Notes under the pieces: model-generated
The model's input: only the letters and a program-made list of their open reading frames with translations
Told to the model about the DNA's origin: nothing
Database searches by the model: none
Translations under genes and position numbers: made by a program
DNA from: Streptomyces sp. NBC_01217
Lineage (GTDB): Bacteria > Actinomycetota > Actinomycetes > Streptomycetales > Streptomycetaceae
Direction: 5' to 3'
Length of the DNA stretch: 64,000 nucleotides
NCBI RefSeq assembly: GCF_035994185.1
Contig: NZ_CP108538.1
Coordinates: forward strand, 8,497,501 to 8,561,500
In this document: piece after piece, positions 7,791-19,580 of the stretch
How positions within the stretch are numbered: position 1 is the first letter of the stretch
Layout: each line of letters begins with the position of its first letter

Positions 7791-8687
7791 GCTCGATCGG
7801 CCCGTCCGGCTCGCGAGCACCACCTTCTGCAGCTCGCGTGCCGCGCGCGGCGGCGCCACGTCGCTGCGGTGCGCCAGGGCGATCGTGCGCCGCAGGCCCG
7901 GGCGGGCCAGCGGCGTGGTCCGCAGGTCGTGGCCGGCCCGGACGGCGACCATGCTGGGCACCACCGCGATCCCGAGCCCCGCCCGTACGAAGCCGAGCAC
8001 CGCGTCCATCTCCCCGCCCTCCACCGTGAACGACGGCTCGAAGCCCTCCGCCCGGCAGGCGGCGACCGTCAGCTCACGCAGGTCGTAGCCGTGCCGGAAC
8101 ATCACCAGGGATTCCCCCTGAAGGTCGGCGATCCGTACGCTGCCGCCCCGGCCGGGCCGCGGTGCCCGTGCCGATGACACCACGACCAGATCCTCCTGGA
8201 GCAGCTCGACCGTGGTGAGCGCGGGGGACGCCGCGGGCAGCGGCAACACCACGAGGGCCAGATCCAGTGCGCCGCGCGCCAGCTCCCGTACCAGGTCCAG
8301 CGAGCCGCCCTCCTCCAGCAGCAGCTGGATCCCCGGGTGCCGGTCGTGGAAGGCGCGCAGCACGTCGGGCAGCAGGCCCGTGCAGAGGCTGGGCGTCGCG
8401 CCGAGCCGGACCCGGCCCCGGCGCAGCTGGGCCAGCTCCTGCACCTCGTGGCGCGCGGTGTCGGCGTCCGCGAGGATGCGGCGGGCCAGCGGCAGCAGCG
8501 CCTCGCCCGCGTCGGTGAGCGTGATGTTGCCGCGCGCCCGGCTGAACAGCTCCGCCCCCAGCTCGCTCTCCAGCGCCCTGATCTGCTGGGAGAGCGAGGG
8601 CTGCGAGACATGCACCTCCTCGGCGGCACGGGTGAAGTGACGGGTCTCGGCGACGGCCACGAAGTACGTCAGCTGCTGGAATTGCAT
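7776..8687 (-). CDS. LysR-family transcriptional regulator
   Basis: 303-residue LTTR. The N-terminal winged helix-turn-helix (about 3-62) reads MQFQQLTYFVAVAETRHFTR, then VSQPSLSQQIRALESELG and ELFSR. The effector-binding domain (about 90-290) follows with LGATPSLCTGLLPDVL, EGGSLDLVRELARGALDLAL and GLGIAVVPSM. It is transcribed away from sdhC, with 95 nt between the two starts, the classic arrangement for an LTTR controlling its divergent neighbour. A TAG-N7-CTA LTTR box lies in that gap. Likely role: co-inducer-dependent control of the succinate dehydrogenase/fumarate reductase operon; the effector is unknown. ATG 8687 is the only start that gives a complete HTH. Confidence 0.88.
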   Translation of the reverse strand: MQFQQLTYFVAVAETRHFTRAAEEVHVSQPSLSQQIRALESELGAELFSRARGNITLTDAGEALLPLARRILADADTARHEVQELAQLRRGRVRLGATPSLCTGLLPDVLRAFHDRHPGIQLLLEEGGSLDLVRELARGALDLALVVLPLPAASPALTTVELLQEDLVVVSSARAPRPGRGGSVRIADLQGESLVMFRHGYDLRELTVAACRAEGFEPSFTVEGGEMDAVLGFVRAGLGIAVVPSMVAVRAGHDLRTTPLARPGLRRTIALAHRSDVAPPRAARELQKVVLASRTGRSSPSGD

Positions 8688-8708
8688 ACACTCACCATAG
8701 CGGCCACG

Positions 8709-8723
8709 ATAGTCAGAGCCTAT
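8709..8723. promoter_or_regulatory. LysR-type operator (T-N11-A) between lysR and sdhC
   Basis: ATAGTCAGAGCCTAT is a 15-nt interrupted palindrome, ATAG-N7-CTAT, fitting the LTTR T-N11-A consensus. A wider CCATAG (8695-8700)/CTATGG (8720-8725) pair overlaps it. It ends 22 nt upstream of the proposed sdhC -35 hexamer, a usual place for an activator. Confidence 0.6.
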
Positions 8724-8744
8724 GGATATGAGCTGCTCCATGTC

Positions 8745-8775
8745 TTGGACTGATGAGGTCTTCCGGCCCTAGCGT
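8745..8775 (+). promoter_or_regulatory. sdhC promoter, leaderless type
   Basis: TTGGAC (8745-8750) and TAGCGT (8770-8775) with a 19-nt spacer. The -10 hexamer ends 7 nt before the sdhC ATG at 8783, and no Shine-Dalgarno is present, so the transcript probably starts at the initiation codon. Confidence 0.55.
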
Positions 8776-8782
8776 CGTGCCC

Positions 8783-9490
8783 ATGGCATTGGCAACACGG
8801 ACGGACCGACGGCCGTCCATGACGCGCACACTCTGGGACTCGTCCGTCGGCAAGAAGACGGTCATGGCCGTGAGTGGCCTGATCATGCTCCTCTACTTGG
8901 TTGTCCATATGGTCGGCAATCTGAAGATCTTCTTCGGATCCGGCGAGTTCAACCATTACGCGCACTGGCTGCGGACCATGGGCGAACCCTTCCTGCACTA
9001 CGAGTGGGCCCTGTGGATCGTCCGCGTCGTGCTCGTCGCCGCCGTGGTGCTGCATGCCACCTCCGCGTACCAGCTGAGCCGCCGCGACATCAGGGCGCGC
9101 CCCAGCAAGTACGTCCACAAGAGGCCCCGCGCGAGCTATGCCACCCGCACCATGCGCTGGGGCGGGATCATCCTCGCCCTGTTCATCGTCTGGCACGTCC
9201 TCGACCTGACGACGGGCACCGTGCACTCCGGCGGATTCCAGTCCGGGCACCCGTACCAGAACGTGATCGACACCTTCTCCACCTGGTACGGCAACACGAT
9301 CTACATCGTCGCCATGCTCGCCCTCGGACTCCATGTCCAGCACGGCTTCTGGAGCGCCGCCCAGACGCTCGGCGCGGGCAACGCCACCCGTGACCGTGCC
9401 CTCAAGACCATCGCCAACGTCCTCGCACTGGTGCTGACGGTGGGCTTCATCTCCGTACCCGTCGCCGTCATGACCGGAGTCGTGAGCTGA
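8783..9490 (+). CDS. sdhC: Succinate dehydrogenase/fumarate reductase cytochrome b subunit
   Basis: 235-residue membrane anchor with five predicted transmembrane helices, for example [36 protein letters not shown] and [17 protein letters not shown]. The His residues in VVHMVG, VLHATS, WHVLDL and GLHVQHG are the kind that ligate heme b in the single-subunit (Bacillus-type) anchors. It passes electrons between the SdhAB head and quinone in the cytoplasmic membrane. First gene of an sdhCAB operon: sdhA starts 1 nt after this stop. ATG 8783 was chosen over the upstream in-frame ATG because it sits 7 nt after a TAGCGT -10 box. Confidence 0.88.
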   Translation: MALATRTDRRPSMTRTLWDSSVGKKTVMAVSGLIMLLYLVVHMVGNLKIFFGSGEFNHYAHWLRTMGEPFLHYEWALWIVRVVLVAAVVLHATSAYQLSRRDIRARPSKYVHKRPRASYATRTMRWGGIILALFIVWHVLDLTTGTVHSGGFQSGHPYQNVIDTFSTWYGNTIYIVAMLALGLHVQHGFWSAAQTLGAGNATRDRALKTIANVLALVLTVGFISVPVAVMTGVVS

Positions 9491-9491
9491 C

Positions 9492-11437
<1,946 letters not shown>

Positions 11438-11441
<4 letters not shown>

Positions 11442-12184
11442 AGCTCACCCTGCGCGTCTGGCGCCAGAAGAACGCCGACGCCCCCGGCGCCATGTCCACC
11501 TACGAGGTGGACGGCATCTCGCAGGACATGTCGTTCCTGGAAATGCTCGACACCCTCAATGAGGAGCTCATCCTCGAAGGCGACGACCCGGTCGCCTTCG
11601 ACCACGACTGCCGCGAAGGCATCTGCGGCGCCTGCAGCCTCGTCATCAACGGCGATGCCCACGGCCCCGAGCGCACCACCACCTGCCAGCTCCACATGCG
11701 GTCCTTCGAGGACGGCGACACCATCGACATCGAGCCGTGGCGCGCCGCCGCCTTCCCGGTCGTCAAGGACCTGGTCGTGGACCGCTCGGCCTTCGACCGG
11801 ATCATCCAGGCCGGCGGCTACATCTCCGCCCCGACCGGCACCGCCCCCGAGGCGCACGCCACACCGGTGCCCAAGCCCGACGCCGACTTCGCCTTCGAGC
11901 ACGCCGAGTGCATCGGCTGCGGCGCCTGCGTGGCGGCCTGCCCCAACGGCTCGGCGATGCTCTTCACCTCGGCGAAGGTCAACCACCTCAATGTCCTGCC
12001 GCAGGGTGCCCCCGAGCGCGAGACGCGGGTGCTCGACATGGTCGCGCAGATGGACAGCGAGGGCTTCGGCGGCTGCACCCTCACCGGGGAGTGCGCCACG
12101 GCCTGCCCGAAGGGGATTCCGCTGCCGTCGATCTCGGCGATGAACAAGGAGTGGCTGCGGGCCACACGCAAGGTCCACCGCTGA
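11438..12184 (+). CDS. sdhB: Succinate dehydrogenase/fumarate reductase iron-sulfur subunit
   Basis: 248-residue electron-transfer subunit. The N-terminal plant-type ferredoxin domain carries the [2Fe-2S] ligands in [15 protein letters not shown] and the later TTTCQLH. The C-terminal bacterial ferredoxin domain carries [14 protein letters not shown] and [15 protein letters not shown] for the [4Fe-4S] and [3Fe-4S] centres. It links SdhA flavin to SdhC heme/quinone. The start ATG at 11438 overlaps the sdhA stop; longer versions of the frame upstream only read antisense-like sequence inside sdhA. A hairpin at 12199-12233 follows the operon. Confidence 0.92.
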
Positions 12185-12198
12185 GCCGAGAGCGAGTT

Positions 12199-12233
12199 CC
12201 TGGCCCCGGAGGCCGCCCGCCCCGGGGGCCAGG
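12199..12233. terminator. Hairpin between convergent sdhB and chitinase genes
   Basis: CCTGGCCCCGG (12199-12209) pairs with CCGGGGGCCAGG (12222-12233), with one bulged base. It lies 15 nt after the sdhB stop and 23 nt from the stop of the convergent chitinase gene, so it can serve both strands. Confidence 0.65.
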
Positions 12234-12255
12234 AGGTCTCAGCCGCGCCGGCAGG

Positions 12256-14018
12256 TCAGGACGTCACCGAGATGTCGTCGCCGTAGACCGTGCCCTGCGC
12301 GTACCAGCCGTGCAGATAGACGGTCACCGTGCCGGTGGAACCGGTGGTGAACGCCACCGACTGCTTGGCATAGGTGCTCGACGAGGCCCAGGTGCTCGCC
12401 GAGGCGTCGCCCCGGACACCGAGGTAGCCGTAGTTGCCCTGCACCCAACCGCTCAGCATGTACCTGGTGTCGGGAGACAGCGTGAGTGTCTGCGTGCACT
12501 CTCCCGTCTGCGAAGCACCGGCCGCCGCGGCGAGCGCGTGCGAACCGCCGTGCACCGGGGAGGAGACGACCGCGCCGCCGGATTCACAGGTCCAGGGGCT
12601 CAGCGAACCCGTCTCGAAGTCGCCGTTCACCAGGGCCCCGGTGCCGCCGCCCGGCCCCGACACCGTCAGCGTGAAGGCCGCCGAGTGGCTGAGCGTGCCC
12701 GCGGTGCCGGTCACAGTGATCCGGTACGTGCCGGGCGCCGCGGAGGCCGAGGCGCCGACCGTCAGCTTCGACGTACCCCCTGCGGTGACGGAGGCCGGGC
12801 TGAGCGTCGCCGTCACCCCGGCGGGCGCCCCGCTCGTCGTCAGCGCGATGGTCTTCGCGTTGCCGGAGGTGACCGCGGTGTTCACGTTCGCCGTGGTGGA
12901 GCCACCGGGCGCGACCGTGGCCGAACCGGGTGCGACGGCCACCGAGTAGTCGTCCGTCACCGGACCGGTGCCGCTCGTGAACGGGGCGAAGGTGTGGGTG
13001 AAGTACCACGTGTCCTGCGCGATGCCGGAGCAGCTGTCGCTGCCCCCGGTGCCGGGGCAGCCGCCGTTGTCGCGCTGCAGCGCCCAGAACGACAGGGTGC
13101 TGACGCCCTTGGAGACCGCCCAGTTGTAGACCGAGGTCGCGTCGGCCGCGGTGAAAGTCTCGGCCGGGCCGTAGTCGTCGATGCCGGGCATCTCGATGAT
13201 GCCGGTCATGCCCCACAGCTGGGCGTCGCTCTTCGCCGGGTACAGACCGGCCAGTTGGCCCTTCAGGCTGGTGATCGCCGACTGGGTGTCCTGCGCCATG
13301 TTGTGCGAGGCGCCGTCGTAGTAGTCGAACGTCATCAGGTTCACGACATCGACCTCGGCGCCGTTGGACACGGCGTTCTCCAGCACCGCAAGACCGCTGT
13401 CGGCGAGGCCGCTGGTGGTGGTGGGCAGGGTGTAGGAGATCTGCACCGAACGCCCGTTGGCGGCTGCCCAGTCCTGCACCTTCTTGATCGCCTTGTTTCG
13501 GCGGTCGATTCCCGCGCTGTTCTCCAGCGAGTTGTCCTCGATGTCCATGTCGAGGCGGGACACGTCGTAGGTCGTGATGACCTTCTCGTACGCCGCGGCG
13601 ATCGAGTCGACGCTGGTGCAGCTGTCGGCGATCTCGGTGCCGCCGTTGTCGGCCGCGTAGCCGCCGAACGAGGGGATCACATCGCCGCCGCGCGACCGGA
13701 TGGTGGCGAAGTCGGCGCCGAACTCGGACTGCGCGATGGGCTGGCCCGAATCGCCGTTCCAGTACGGGTGCAGGAACCGCGGGCCTCCGTCTGGACGAAG
13801 GCCATGGTCAGGTACTTGGCTCCGGACTGTTCGGAGAGAGCGGCCGGGCTGTCTCCGTTGTACGCCTCGAAGTACGGGGCGAAGACATGCGCGGGCAGGG
13901 GAGTGGCGGCGGTGGCGGCGGCCTGCGCGCCGGCGCCTGATCCGAGGACCAGGCCGGCGGACGCGATGGTTGTCGCCAGGACACTCAGGACTGCGCCGAG
14001 TGTTCTTGGACGTCTCAT
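12256..14018 (-). pseudogene. GH18 chitinase, disrupted by a single-base frameshift
   Basis: Secreted glycoside hydrolase family 18 protein in two overlapping frames. The first frame, from ATG 14018 (GGGAGCACCCC in front), encodes a signal peptide (MRRPRTLGAVLSVLATTIAS ... AQAAA) and the start of the barrel (VFAPYFEAYNGDSPAALSE, AKYLTMAFVQTEARGSC), then runs out of frame. The rest continues one frame over from PYWNGDSGQPIAQSEFGADF to the end at 12256. Restoring one G to the GGG at 13766-13768 (one C on the coding strand) would give a continuous ~587-residue protein. Downstream parts are well kept: the catalytic strand VSRLDMDIEDN (variant of DxxDxDxE), LMTFDYYDG, LSFWALQRDN, an Ig-like domain, and a C-terminal carbohydrate-binding module (NGDFETGSLSPWTC ... 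WYAQGTVYGDDI). It could be a recent mutation or a sequencing error. Confidence 0.85.
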
Positions 14019-14161
14019 GGGGTGCTCCCAGCGGGGTGAGACAACGGGCGGATCGCACGGCTCGACCACGCACCCGTCGTCGGGGGCGCGGCCCGTTCCT
14101 GCGAATCCCGGCCGGGGGTCACATGCCGCACGGTGTGGAGCGCCTGTGAGGCATGCCCATG

Positions 14162-14177
14162 ATTGGTCTGGACCAGC
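14162..14177. promoter_or_regulatory. DasR-responsive element (dre) upstream of the chitinase
   Basis: ATTGGTCTGGACCAGC matches the dre consensus ACTGGTCTAGACCAGT at 13 of 16 positions. It lies 144 nt upstream of the chitinase start. DasR is the GntR-family regulator of GlcNAc/chitin metabolism in Streptomyces, so GlcNAc-responsive control of the chitinase is likely. Confidence 0.7.
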
Positions 14178-14270
14178 TCGCGGTCAACGTTCTTTGCCTT
14201 TTCATTTCCCATTGCTTGCCTGATGCATCAACTCCCCGTGGAAATAGGGGAGTTGAGTCGGATTGAACCC

Positions 14271-16694
14271 TCAGGCGATACCGAGGGACGCCCTGAGGTA
14301 CACCGCTGTACGGCTGCCCTCGGCGCGTGCGACCTCGGCGGGTGTTCCCGCCGCCACGATCCGGCCGCCCCGGTCGCCGCCGCCGGGACCGAGGTCGATC
14401 ACCCGGTCCGCGCCCGCCACCACCGCCATGTCGTGCTCCACGACCACCACCGTGTTGCCCGCATCGACCAGGCCGTGCAACTGCCGCATCAGCACCTCGA
14501 CATCGGCGGGATGCAGCCCGGTCGTCGGCTCGTCCAGCAGATACACGGTGTGTCCCCGGCGGGTGCGCTGGAGCTCGGCGGCGAGCTTGATCCGCTGCGC
14601 CTCGCCGCCCGACAGCTCCGTGGCGGGCTGACCGAGCCGCAGATAGCCGAGCCCCACGTCGAGCAGCGTCCGCAGACTGCGCTCGGCGGCGGGCGTACCG
14701 GCGAAGAATCCGGCCGCCGACTCCACCGTCAGATCCAGCACCTGCGCGATGTCGAGACCGCGCAGGGTGACCTCCAGCGTACGGGGGTTGTACCGCGCGC
14801 CGTGACAGTCCGGGCAGGGCGCGTACGTACTGGGCAGGAAGAGCAGTTCCACGGAGACGAACCCCTCGCCCTGGCAGGTCTCGCACCGCCCGCCCGCCAC
14901 GTTGAAGGAGAACCGTCCGGCCCTGTAGCCGCGCTCGCGCGCCGTGTCCGTCTCGGTGAACAGCTTCCGTACGACGTCGAAGAGCCCGGTGTACGTGGCC
15001 AGATTGGACCGGGGGGTACGGCCGATCGGCTTCTGGTCGACCTGTACGAGCCGGTCCACCGCCTCCAGCCCCTTTGCCGACGCACACCCGGCCACGGGAC
15101 GCTCCGCGGGCGGACCGGCCGTGGTGGAGGCCTGCCGGTCGGCGAGTACACCGGCCAGCACCTGGCCGACCAGCGTCGACTTCCCCGACCCCGAGACGCC
15201 GGTGACGGCCGTGAACACCCCGAGCGGGAACTCGGCGTCCACCCCCCGCACATTGTGGCGGTCGACCCCGTTCAGCTTCAGCCACCCCGACGGCGTACGC
15301 ACCTCCCGCACCGCGACGGGCCCGTCGTCGAAGAGGAAGCGCCGGGTCGCCGACTCCGTCACCTCCGCAAGTCCGGCCGGAGGCCCGCTGTGCAGCACCC
15401 GGCCCCCGTGCTCACCGGCCAGCGGCCCCACATCGACCAGCCAGTCCGCCCGCCGCACCACATCCATCTGGTGCTCCACGACGAAGACCGAGTTCCCGGC
15501 CTCCTTCAGCCGGCCGAGCACCCCCAGCAGCGACTCGGTGTCCGCCGGGTGCAGACCGGCCGACGGCTCGTCCAGCACGTATACGACACCGAACAGACCG
15601 GACCGCAACTGCGTGGCGAGCCGCAGCCGTTGCAGCTCGCCCGAGGAGAGCGTCGGAGCCGTACGGTCGAGGCTGAGATAGCCGAGCCCGAGCTCGGTGA
15701 CCGTCTCGATCCGGGCCAGCAGATCCGCCGTCAGCACCCGCGCGGTGTCACTGCCGCCCGCCGTGCGCAGCACCTCGGCCAGGGAGGTGAGCGCGAGCGC
15801 GGCCAGCTCGGCGATCGTGCGGCCGGCGAAGGTGACCGCCATCGCCTCCGGACGCAGCCTGCTGCCGGCGCATACCGGGCAGGGAGCACTGGTCAGAAAG
15901 CGCTCGGCCTTCGCGCGCAGAGTGCGGCTCTTGGAGTCCGCGAAGGTGTGCATCACATAGCGCCGGGCGCTCATGTACGTACCCTGGTAAGGGCGTTGGA
16001 CGCGCCCCGCGTCACGCACCGGATGGACCGTGACCACCGGCTGCTCATCGGTGAACAGGATCCACTCCCGGTCCCCGGCGTCGAGCTCGCGCCACGGACG
16101 GTCGATGTCGTACCCGAGCGTGTCCAGCACATCGCGCAGGTTCTTGCCCTGCCACGCCCCCGGCCACGCGGCGATCGCACCGTCCCGGATCGACAGCGAG
16201 GGGTCGGGGACGAGCAGCTCCTGCGTGGTGCGGTGGATACGGCCGAGACCATGGCACTCCGGGCACGCCCCGGCGGCGGTGTTCGGCGAGAAGGCGTCGG
16301 AGTCCAGCTGCCCGGCACCGGCCGGATAGTCCCCAGCGCGCGAGAACAGCATGCGCAGGGAGTTGGAGAGCGTCGTGACCGTACCGACGGACGAACGCGC
16401 ACCGGGCACCGAACGGCGCTGCTCCAGCGAGACGGCGGGCGGCAGCCCGGTGATCTCACCGACCGCGGGCGCACCGACCTGATGGATCAGCCGGCGCGCG
16501 TACGGTGCGACGGACTCGAAGTAGCGGCGCTGCGCCTCGGCGTAGATCGTCCCGAACGCGAGGGAGGACTTCCCGGAGCCCGAGACGCCGGTGAACACGG
16601 TCAGGGTGTCGCGCGGGATGTCGACCGAGACGTCCTGGAGATTGTGCTCCCGGGCGCCGCGCACCCGGACGTACGGATCGTGGGGGGTGGACAT
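14271..16694 (-). CDS. UvrA-like excinuclease ABC subunit (short, UvrA2 type)
   Basis: 807-residue protein with two ABC ATPase modules: Walker [15 protein letters not shown] and [14 protein letters not shown]; signatures [12 protein letters not shown] and [12 protein letters not shown]; Walker [17 protein letters not shown] and [16 protein letters not shown]. Zinc-knuckle Cys pairs [21 protein letters not shown] and CPDCHG are present. It is about 150-200 residues shorter than housekeeping UvrA (~950), consistent with the UvrA2/DrrC-like group that lacks the UvrB-binding region. Such proteins are tied to tolerance of DNA-damaging metabolites, but this function is not proven here. ATG 16694 is the start that precedes the conserved [19 protein letters not shown]. 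Confidence 0.82.
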   Translation of the reverse strand: MSTPHDPYVRVRGAREHNLQDVSVDIPRDTLTVFTGVSGSGKSSLAFGTIYAEAQRRYFESVAPYARRLIHQVGAPAVGEITGLPPAVSLEQRRSVPGARSSVGTVTTLSNSLRMLFSRAGDYPAGAGQLDSDAFSPNTAAGACPECHGLGRIHRTTQELLVPDPSLSIRDGAIAAWPGAWQGKNLRDVLDTLGYDIDRPWRELDAGDREWILFTDEQPVVTVHPVRDAGRVQRPYQGTYMSARRYVMHTFADSKSRTLRAKAERFLTSAPCPVCAGSRLRPEAMAVTFAGRTIAELAALALTSLAEVLRTAGGSDTARVLTADLLARIETVTELGLGYLSLDRTAPTLSSGELQRLRLATQLRSGLFGVVYVLDEPSAGLHPADTESLLGVLGRLKEAGNSVFVVEHQMDVVRRADWLVDVGPLAGEHGGRVLHSGPPAGLAEVTESATRRFLFDDGPVAVREVRTPSGWLKLNGVDRHNVRGVDAEFPLGVFTAVTGVSGSGKSTLVGQVLAGVLADRQASTTAGPPAERPVAGCASAKGLEAVDRLVQVDQKPIGRTPRSNLATYTGLFDVVRKLFTETDTARERGYRAGRFSFNVAGGRCETCQGEGFVSVELLFLPSTYAPCPDCHGARYNPRTLEVTLRGLDIAQVLDLTVESAAGFFAGTPAAERSLRTLLDVGLGYLRLGQPATELSGGEAQRIKLAAELQRTRRGHTVYLLDEPTTGLHPADVEVLMRQLHGLVDAGNTVVVVEHDMAVVAGADRVIDLGPGGGDRGGRIVAAGTPAEVARAEGSRTAVYLRASLGIA

Positions 16695-16805
16695 GTGCGC
16701 GGGGACTCCGTACGGATCGGGGTAGGGCCGGCGGCCCGGTGACAAACGCTCCGATTCTAGGCGTCCGGGGCGAGCGGACCCGCTGCCACGGTCCGGGAAC
16801 GACCG

Positions 16806-16831
16806 GAGGCCGGTCCCGTGGGACCGGCCTC
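16806..16831 (-). terminator. Perfect hairpin after the pyruvyl-transferase gene
   Basis: GAGGCCGGTCCC (16806-16817) and GGGACCGGCCTC (16820-16831) are perfect 12-nt complements. The hairpin lies 21 nt downstream of the stop of the minus-strand gene 16852-18243 and upstream of the uvrA-like gene, so the two are probably separate transcripts. Confidence 0.65.
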
Positions 16832-16851
16832 GGATCAGCTGGAAGAAGTCC

Positions 16852-18243
16852 CTAGCGCGACGGGCGCAGGGCGCGCTTGATGGGCCCTCCCATGACGCTG
16901 CGGGCCCGCTGGTACGTGGAGCGCTGGACGGGCAGCACGGGCTTCTTCGCGAGCTTCCGCTTGAGCAGGGTGTTCTGCGCGGTGAGGTCCGTCAGCTGGG
17001 ACTGGAGCCAGTTGAGGCGGGCCCCCATGGTCGCGGCGTCGGCGCCGACCCAGGGGCGTACGCCCGCGGGGAAGGCCAGCGCGCTCATCCGTGCTTCGAA
17101 GGCCGCGCCGCCGTCGCCGTGGGAGAAGGTGTTCTCCAGGCCGTTCTTGTCGAGGAAGTTCGTGAAGCGGTCGAACCGCTCCTGGTGACCGCGCATCAGC
17201 GGGTCGAAGTCCGCCTCGGCGTACAGGTCTGCGGGGTCGAGGTCGGCGGGGACCTTGTCGAGCATCTGGTGCGGGATGTCGAAGTAGCGGCACAGCTCCA
17301 GCGTCCGGGAGTCGCCGCAGAGCACCGTGGCGGGTGTGCCCGCGAGCAGTGCCGCGATGTTGCCGTGGATCCGGGAGCCGAAGGAGAAGTCGAAGCCCCG
17401 CAGGTCGTCCATCCAGGTGACCGGGTCGATGTAGACCCGGACCTTGTCCTCCCCGTACATGGGGTGGTCGGGGTGGGTGGGGATGCCGGTCAGCGAGGCG
17501 TTGGGGTGCGACATGTCGCGCCAGTGCAGCTGACGTGCCTCGGAGATGTTCTGGCCGACGAACCGCAGGTGGGGGTAGCGCGTGTGGGCGCTGTCGATGA
17601 TCTGCCCGAGCTTGTGCTTCCGTACGGCGTCGTGCGATCCGTTGACGGAGATCCGCGACTCGGGTCCGAGGGCCCGGCCGCTCTCGCGGATGTCGAGCTT
17701 GCTGCCGTGGAGGAACATCGACGGGCAGCCGATGACCTCCACGTCACGAAAGCCCATGTCCCGCAGGTACCGCTCGGTGAACTCCCCGCGCACTCCGATG
17801 GTGGCGCTGTGGTCGAGCACGGCCGAGACGAACGCCTGGACCGTGGGCTGCATGGGCTTCAGCCGGTCCGCGGAGTAGTTGAGCCCGGTCTGGGCGCCCA
17901 CGCCCGGGACGACGACCGGGATCTTCAGCTTCGAGATGAGCTGGGTCAGACGCTCCAGCTGGCGCTCGAAGGACGGCCGGAAGGCGTTGGCGAGCGGGAT
18001 GACGAAGACGTCGTACTCGCTGTTGATCCGGTCGGCGTCGGCGACCTTGGTGGTGATGCCGTTCGACACCACCTCCGAACGTGGCGTCTGAAGGATCTTG
18101 TGTGCGGCGTCGCTGAAGATCAGGTTGCCCGAGTTGGTGGCGAACACGTCCTCATGGAGGGCGCGCTCGACAGGAACGACGTCGTAGGGGCTCTTCCCTG
18201 ATCGCAGGAGTATTCGCTTCACTTGATTAACGTTCGATGCCAC
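16852..18243 (-). CDS. Polysaccharide pyruvyl transferase family protein
   Basis: 463 residues of the PS_pyruv_trans family (CsaB/WcaK-like fold), which in characterised members moves pyruvate from PEP onto cell-surface sugars. Family features: NSGNLIFSDAAHKIL near the N-terminus, VFVIPLANAFRP, VVVPGVGAQTGLNYS, IGVRGEFTERYLRDMGF, VEVIGCPSMFLHG, and the acceptor/donor-site segment FDFSFGSRIHGNIAALLAGTPATVL. A basic, coiled tail follows (LLKRKLAKKPVL ... RARSVMGG). GTG 18243 is preceded by TATATT-N7, a leaderless arrangement, and lacks a clear Shine-Dalgarno; an in-frame GTG six codons later is the alternative. No glycan gene neighbours it, so the substrate is open. Confidence 0.75.
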   Translation of the reverse strand: MASNVNQVKRILLRSGKSPYDVVPVERALHEDVFATNSGNLIFSDAAHKILQTPRSEVVSNGITTKVADADRINSEYDVFVIPLANAFRPSFERQLERLTQLISKLKIPVVVPGVGAQTGLNYSADRLKPMQPTVQAFVSAVLDHSATIGVRGEFTERYLRDMGFRDVEVIGCPSMFLHGSKLDIRESGRALGPESRISVNGSHDAVRKHKLGQIIDSAHTRYPHLRFVGQNISEARQLHWRDMSHPNASLTGIPTHPDHPMYGEDKVRVYIDPVTWMDDLRGFDFSFGSRIHGNIAALLAGTPATVLCGDSRTLELCRYFDIPHQMLDKVPADLDPADLYAEADFDPLMRGHQERFDRFTNFLDKNGLENTFSHGDGGAAFEARMSALAFPAGVRPWVGADAATMGARLNWLQSQLTDLTAQNTLLKRKLAKKPVLPVQRSTYQRARSVMGGPIKRALRPSR

Positions 18244-18250
18244 GAGCCTG

Positions 18251-18256
18251 AATATA
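18251..18256 (-). promoter_or_regulatory. -10 element for the pyruvyl-transferase gene (leaderless type)
   Basis: On the minus strand TATATT is followed by CAGGCTC (7 nt) and then the GTG start at 18243. The spacing equals that at sdhC, NfeD-like, TetR, pirin and other genes here. A -35 is not obvious. Confidence 0.45.
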
Positions 18257-18487
18257 GCTTTACAAACGCTTTTGATTCCATGCGCATCCTGTACAACCTT
18301 TTGCCATCTGTGCGGAACGTAAGGGCGCGATCACTCATCCGCGGGCGTGCGCGGGTCGGGTTTGGGGGAGCGGACCTCCGAAGCGGTCCTCGTGAAGCCG
18401 TGCGACGCCCTCTTGAGTGCGGACGGCCCCGCCCGTACGCTGCGTCCTGTGCGCGGGCGCGCCTACCGGGGAGGTGGAAGCGCCGTC

Positions 18488-19567
18488 ATGGCCGACCCAC
18501 TGTCCGAGGACGACATCCTCGAAGCGATAGCCCGGCACATCGGCCGGCCCGGACAGGGGCCGCAGCTGCGGCGGACCGGCGCCGACATCTCCCGGCTCCC
18601 GATGCTCGACCTGCGCATCGTCCGGTGCATGGAGATCCGCACCACGCGGCAGGAGACCAGGCCCGGCACGTACGACACCTCGGGGCTGCCGGTGTACGAG
18701 GGCGATCTGCAGGACCATCCGGTCGAGCCGCCGAAGGACCCGGCGGTGTCGCGGACGGTGCAGCTCGTGCTCCGCGGCTCGGTGCGAACGCTGCCGTGTG
18801 GCTGCGACGACGGACGGCAGCCGTGCTCGCGCTGCCGGGCCAAGGGGAAGCTGCGCTGCGACATAGGTCCGGTATGCCCGGCCTGCAAGGGTGAAGAGCC
18901 GTGCACCTGGTGCGACGGCACCGGCGAACGCCGCAGGAAGCGTGCTACGGCCGGGTCCGCGCGGGAGAAGCCCCCTGCGGGGCGGACCACCTGTGTGAAG
19001 TGCCGCAAGCCCCGCACCGCTTGTCCGGAATGTCTGGGGCGGGGCACCAAGAAGTGCCCGCAGTGCGACGACACGGGCTTCAGGGTCTGCCCGGTCTGCG
19101 AGGGCGAGAGGTCGACCGAGCACACTCCGTGCGGCGGTACGGGCCTGGTCACCCTGTGGACCGGTGGATCGGTCCGGCAGGCACCCGAGCGGACCTCGTT
19201 GAAACGGCCGGAGCAGGCGCCGCCACTGCGCGTCAGACAGCAGACCGGACGCGCCGGTGCATGGGAACGGGACATTCTGACCTCGGCCGGTGACCCGCTT
19301 CCCGACGGCCTGGACCCGGCCCATGCCGAGGCCGTCGAACCGGTCCTGGCGGTGCGGCAGGGCGAAGTGGCCAGACGTGTCGACATCGCACGGTTGCAGT
19401 TGGCCGCGGTCACGATCCCCGACGATCCCGACCATGTCTTCTATGTCTTCCCCGGGCACGACGGTCCGCAGGTCCTCCCGGTCTGGTCGCGGCGCCGGTC
19501 CCTGCGGGTCGCCGCGGTGGTGGCCGGGGTCGTCGTGCTGGTGCTCCTGGTGGTTGCGCTGGTCTGA
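18488..19567 (+). CDS. Cys-rich zinc-ribbon protein with C-terminal membrane anchor
   Basis: 359 residues. An N-terminal domain (about 1-105) rich in hydrophobic/charged residues has no recognised family. It is followed by a DnaJ-like zinc-finger array (about 105-220) with repeated Cys pairs: LPCGCDDG, CSRCRAKGKLRC, CPACKGEEPCTWCDGTG, CVKCRK, CPECLGRGTKKCPQCDDTG and CPVCEG. A linker and a second folded region (about 250-330, DHVFYVFPGHDG) end in a tail anchor (LRVAAVVAGVVVLVLLVVALV). The DnaJ-type finger suggests binding of unfolded protein or metal, yet there is no J domain. ATG 18488 has GGAGGTGGAAG upstream. Probably a tail-anchored cytoplasmic-facing protein; function unknown. Confidence 0.72.
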   Translation: MADPLSEDDILEAIARHIGRPGQGPQLRRTGADISRLPMLDLRIVRCMEIRTTRQETRPGTYDTSGLPVYEGDLQDHPVEPPKDPAVSRTVQLVLRGSVRTLPCGCDDGRQPCSRCRAKGKLRCDIGPVCPACKGEEPCTWCDGTGERRRKRATAGSAREKPPAGRTTCVKCRKPRTACPECLGRGTKKCPQCDDTGFRVCPVCEGERSTEHTPCGGTGLVTLWTGGSVRQAPERTSLKRPEQAPPLRVRQQTGRAGAWERDILTSAGDPLPDGLDPAHAEAVEPVLAVRQGEVARRVDIARLQLAAVTIPDDPDHVFYVFPGHDGPQVLPVWSRRRSLRVAAVVAGVVVLVLLVVALV

Positions 19568-19580
19568 TTTGCTGAGAGGT

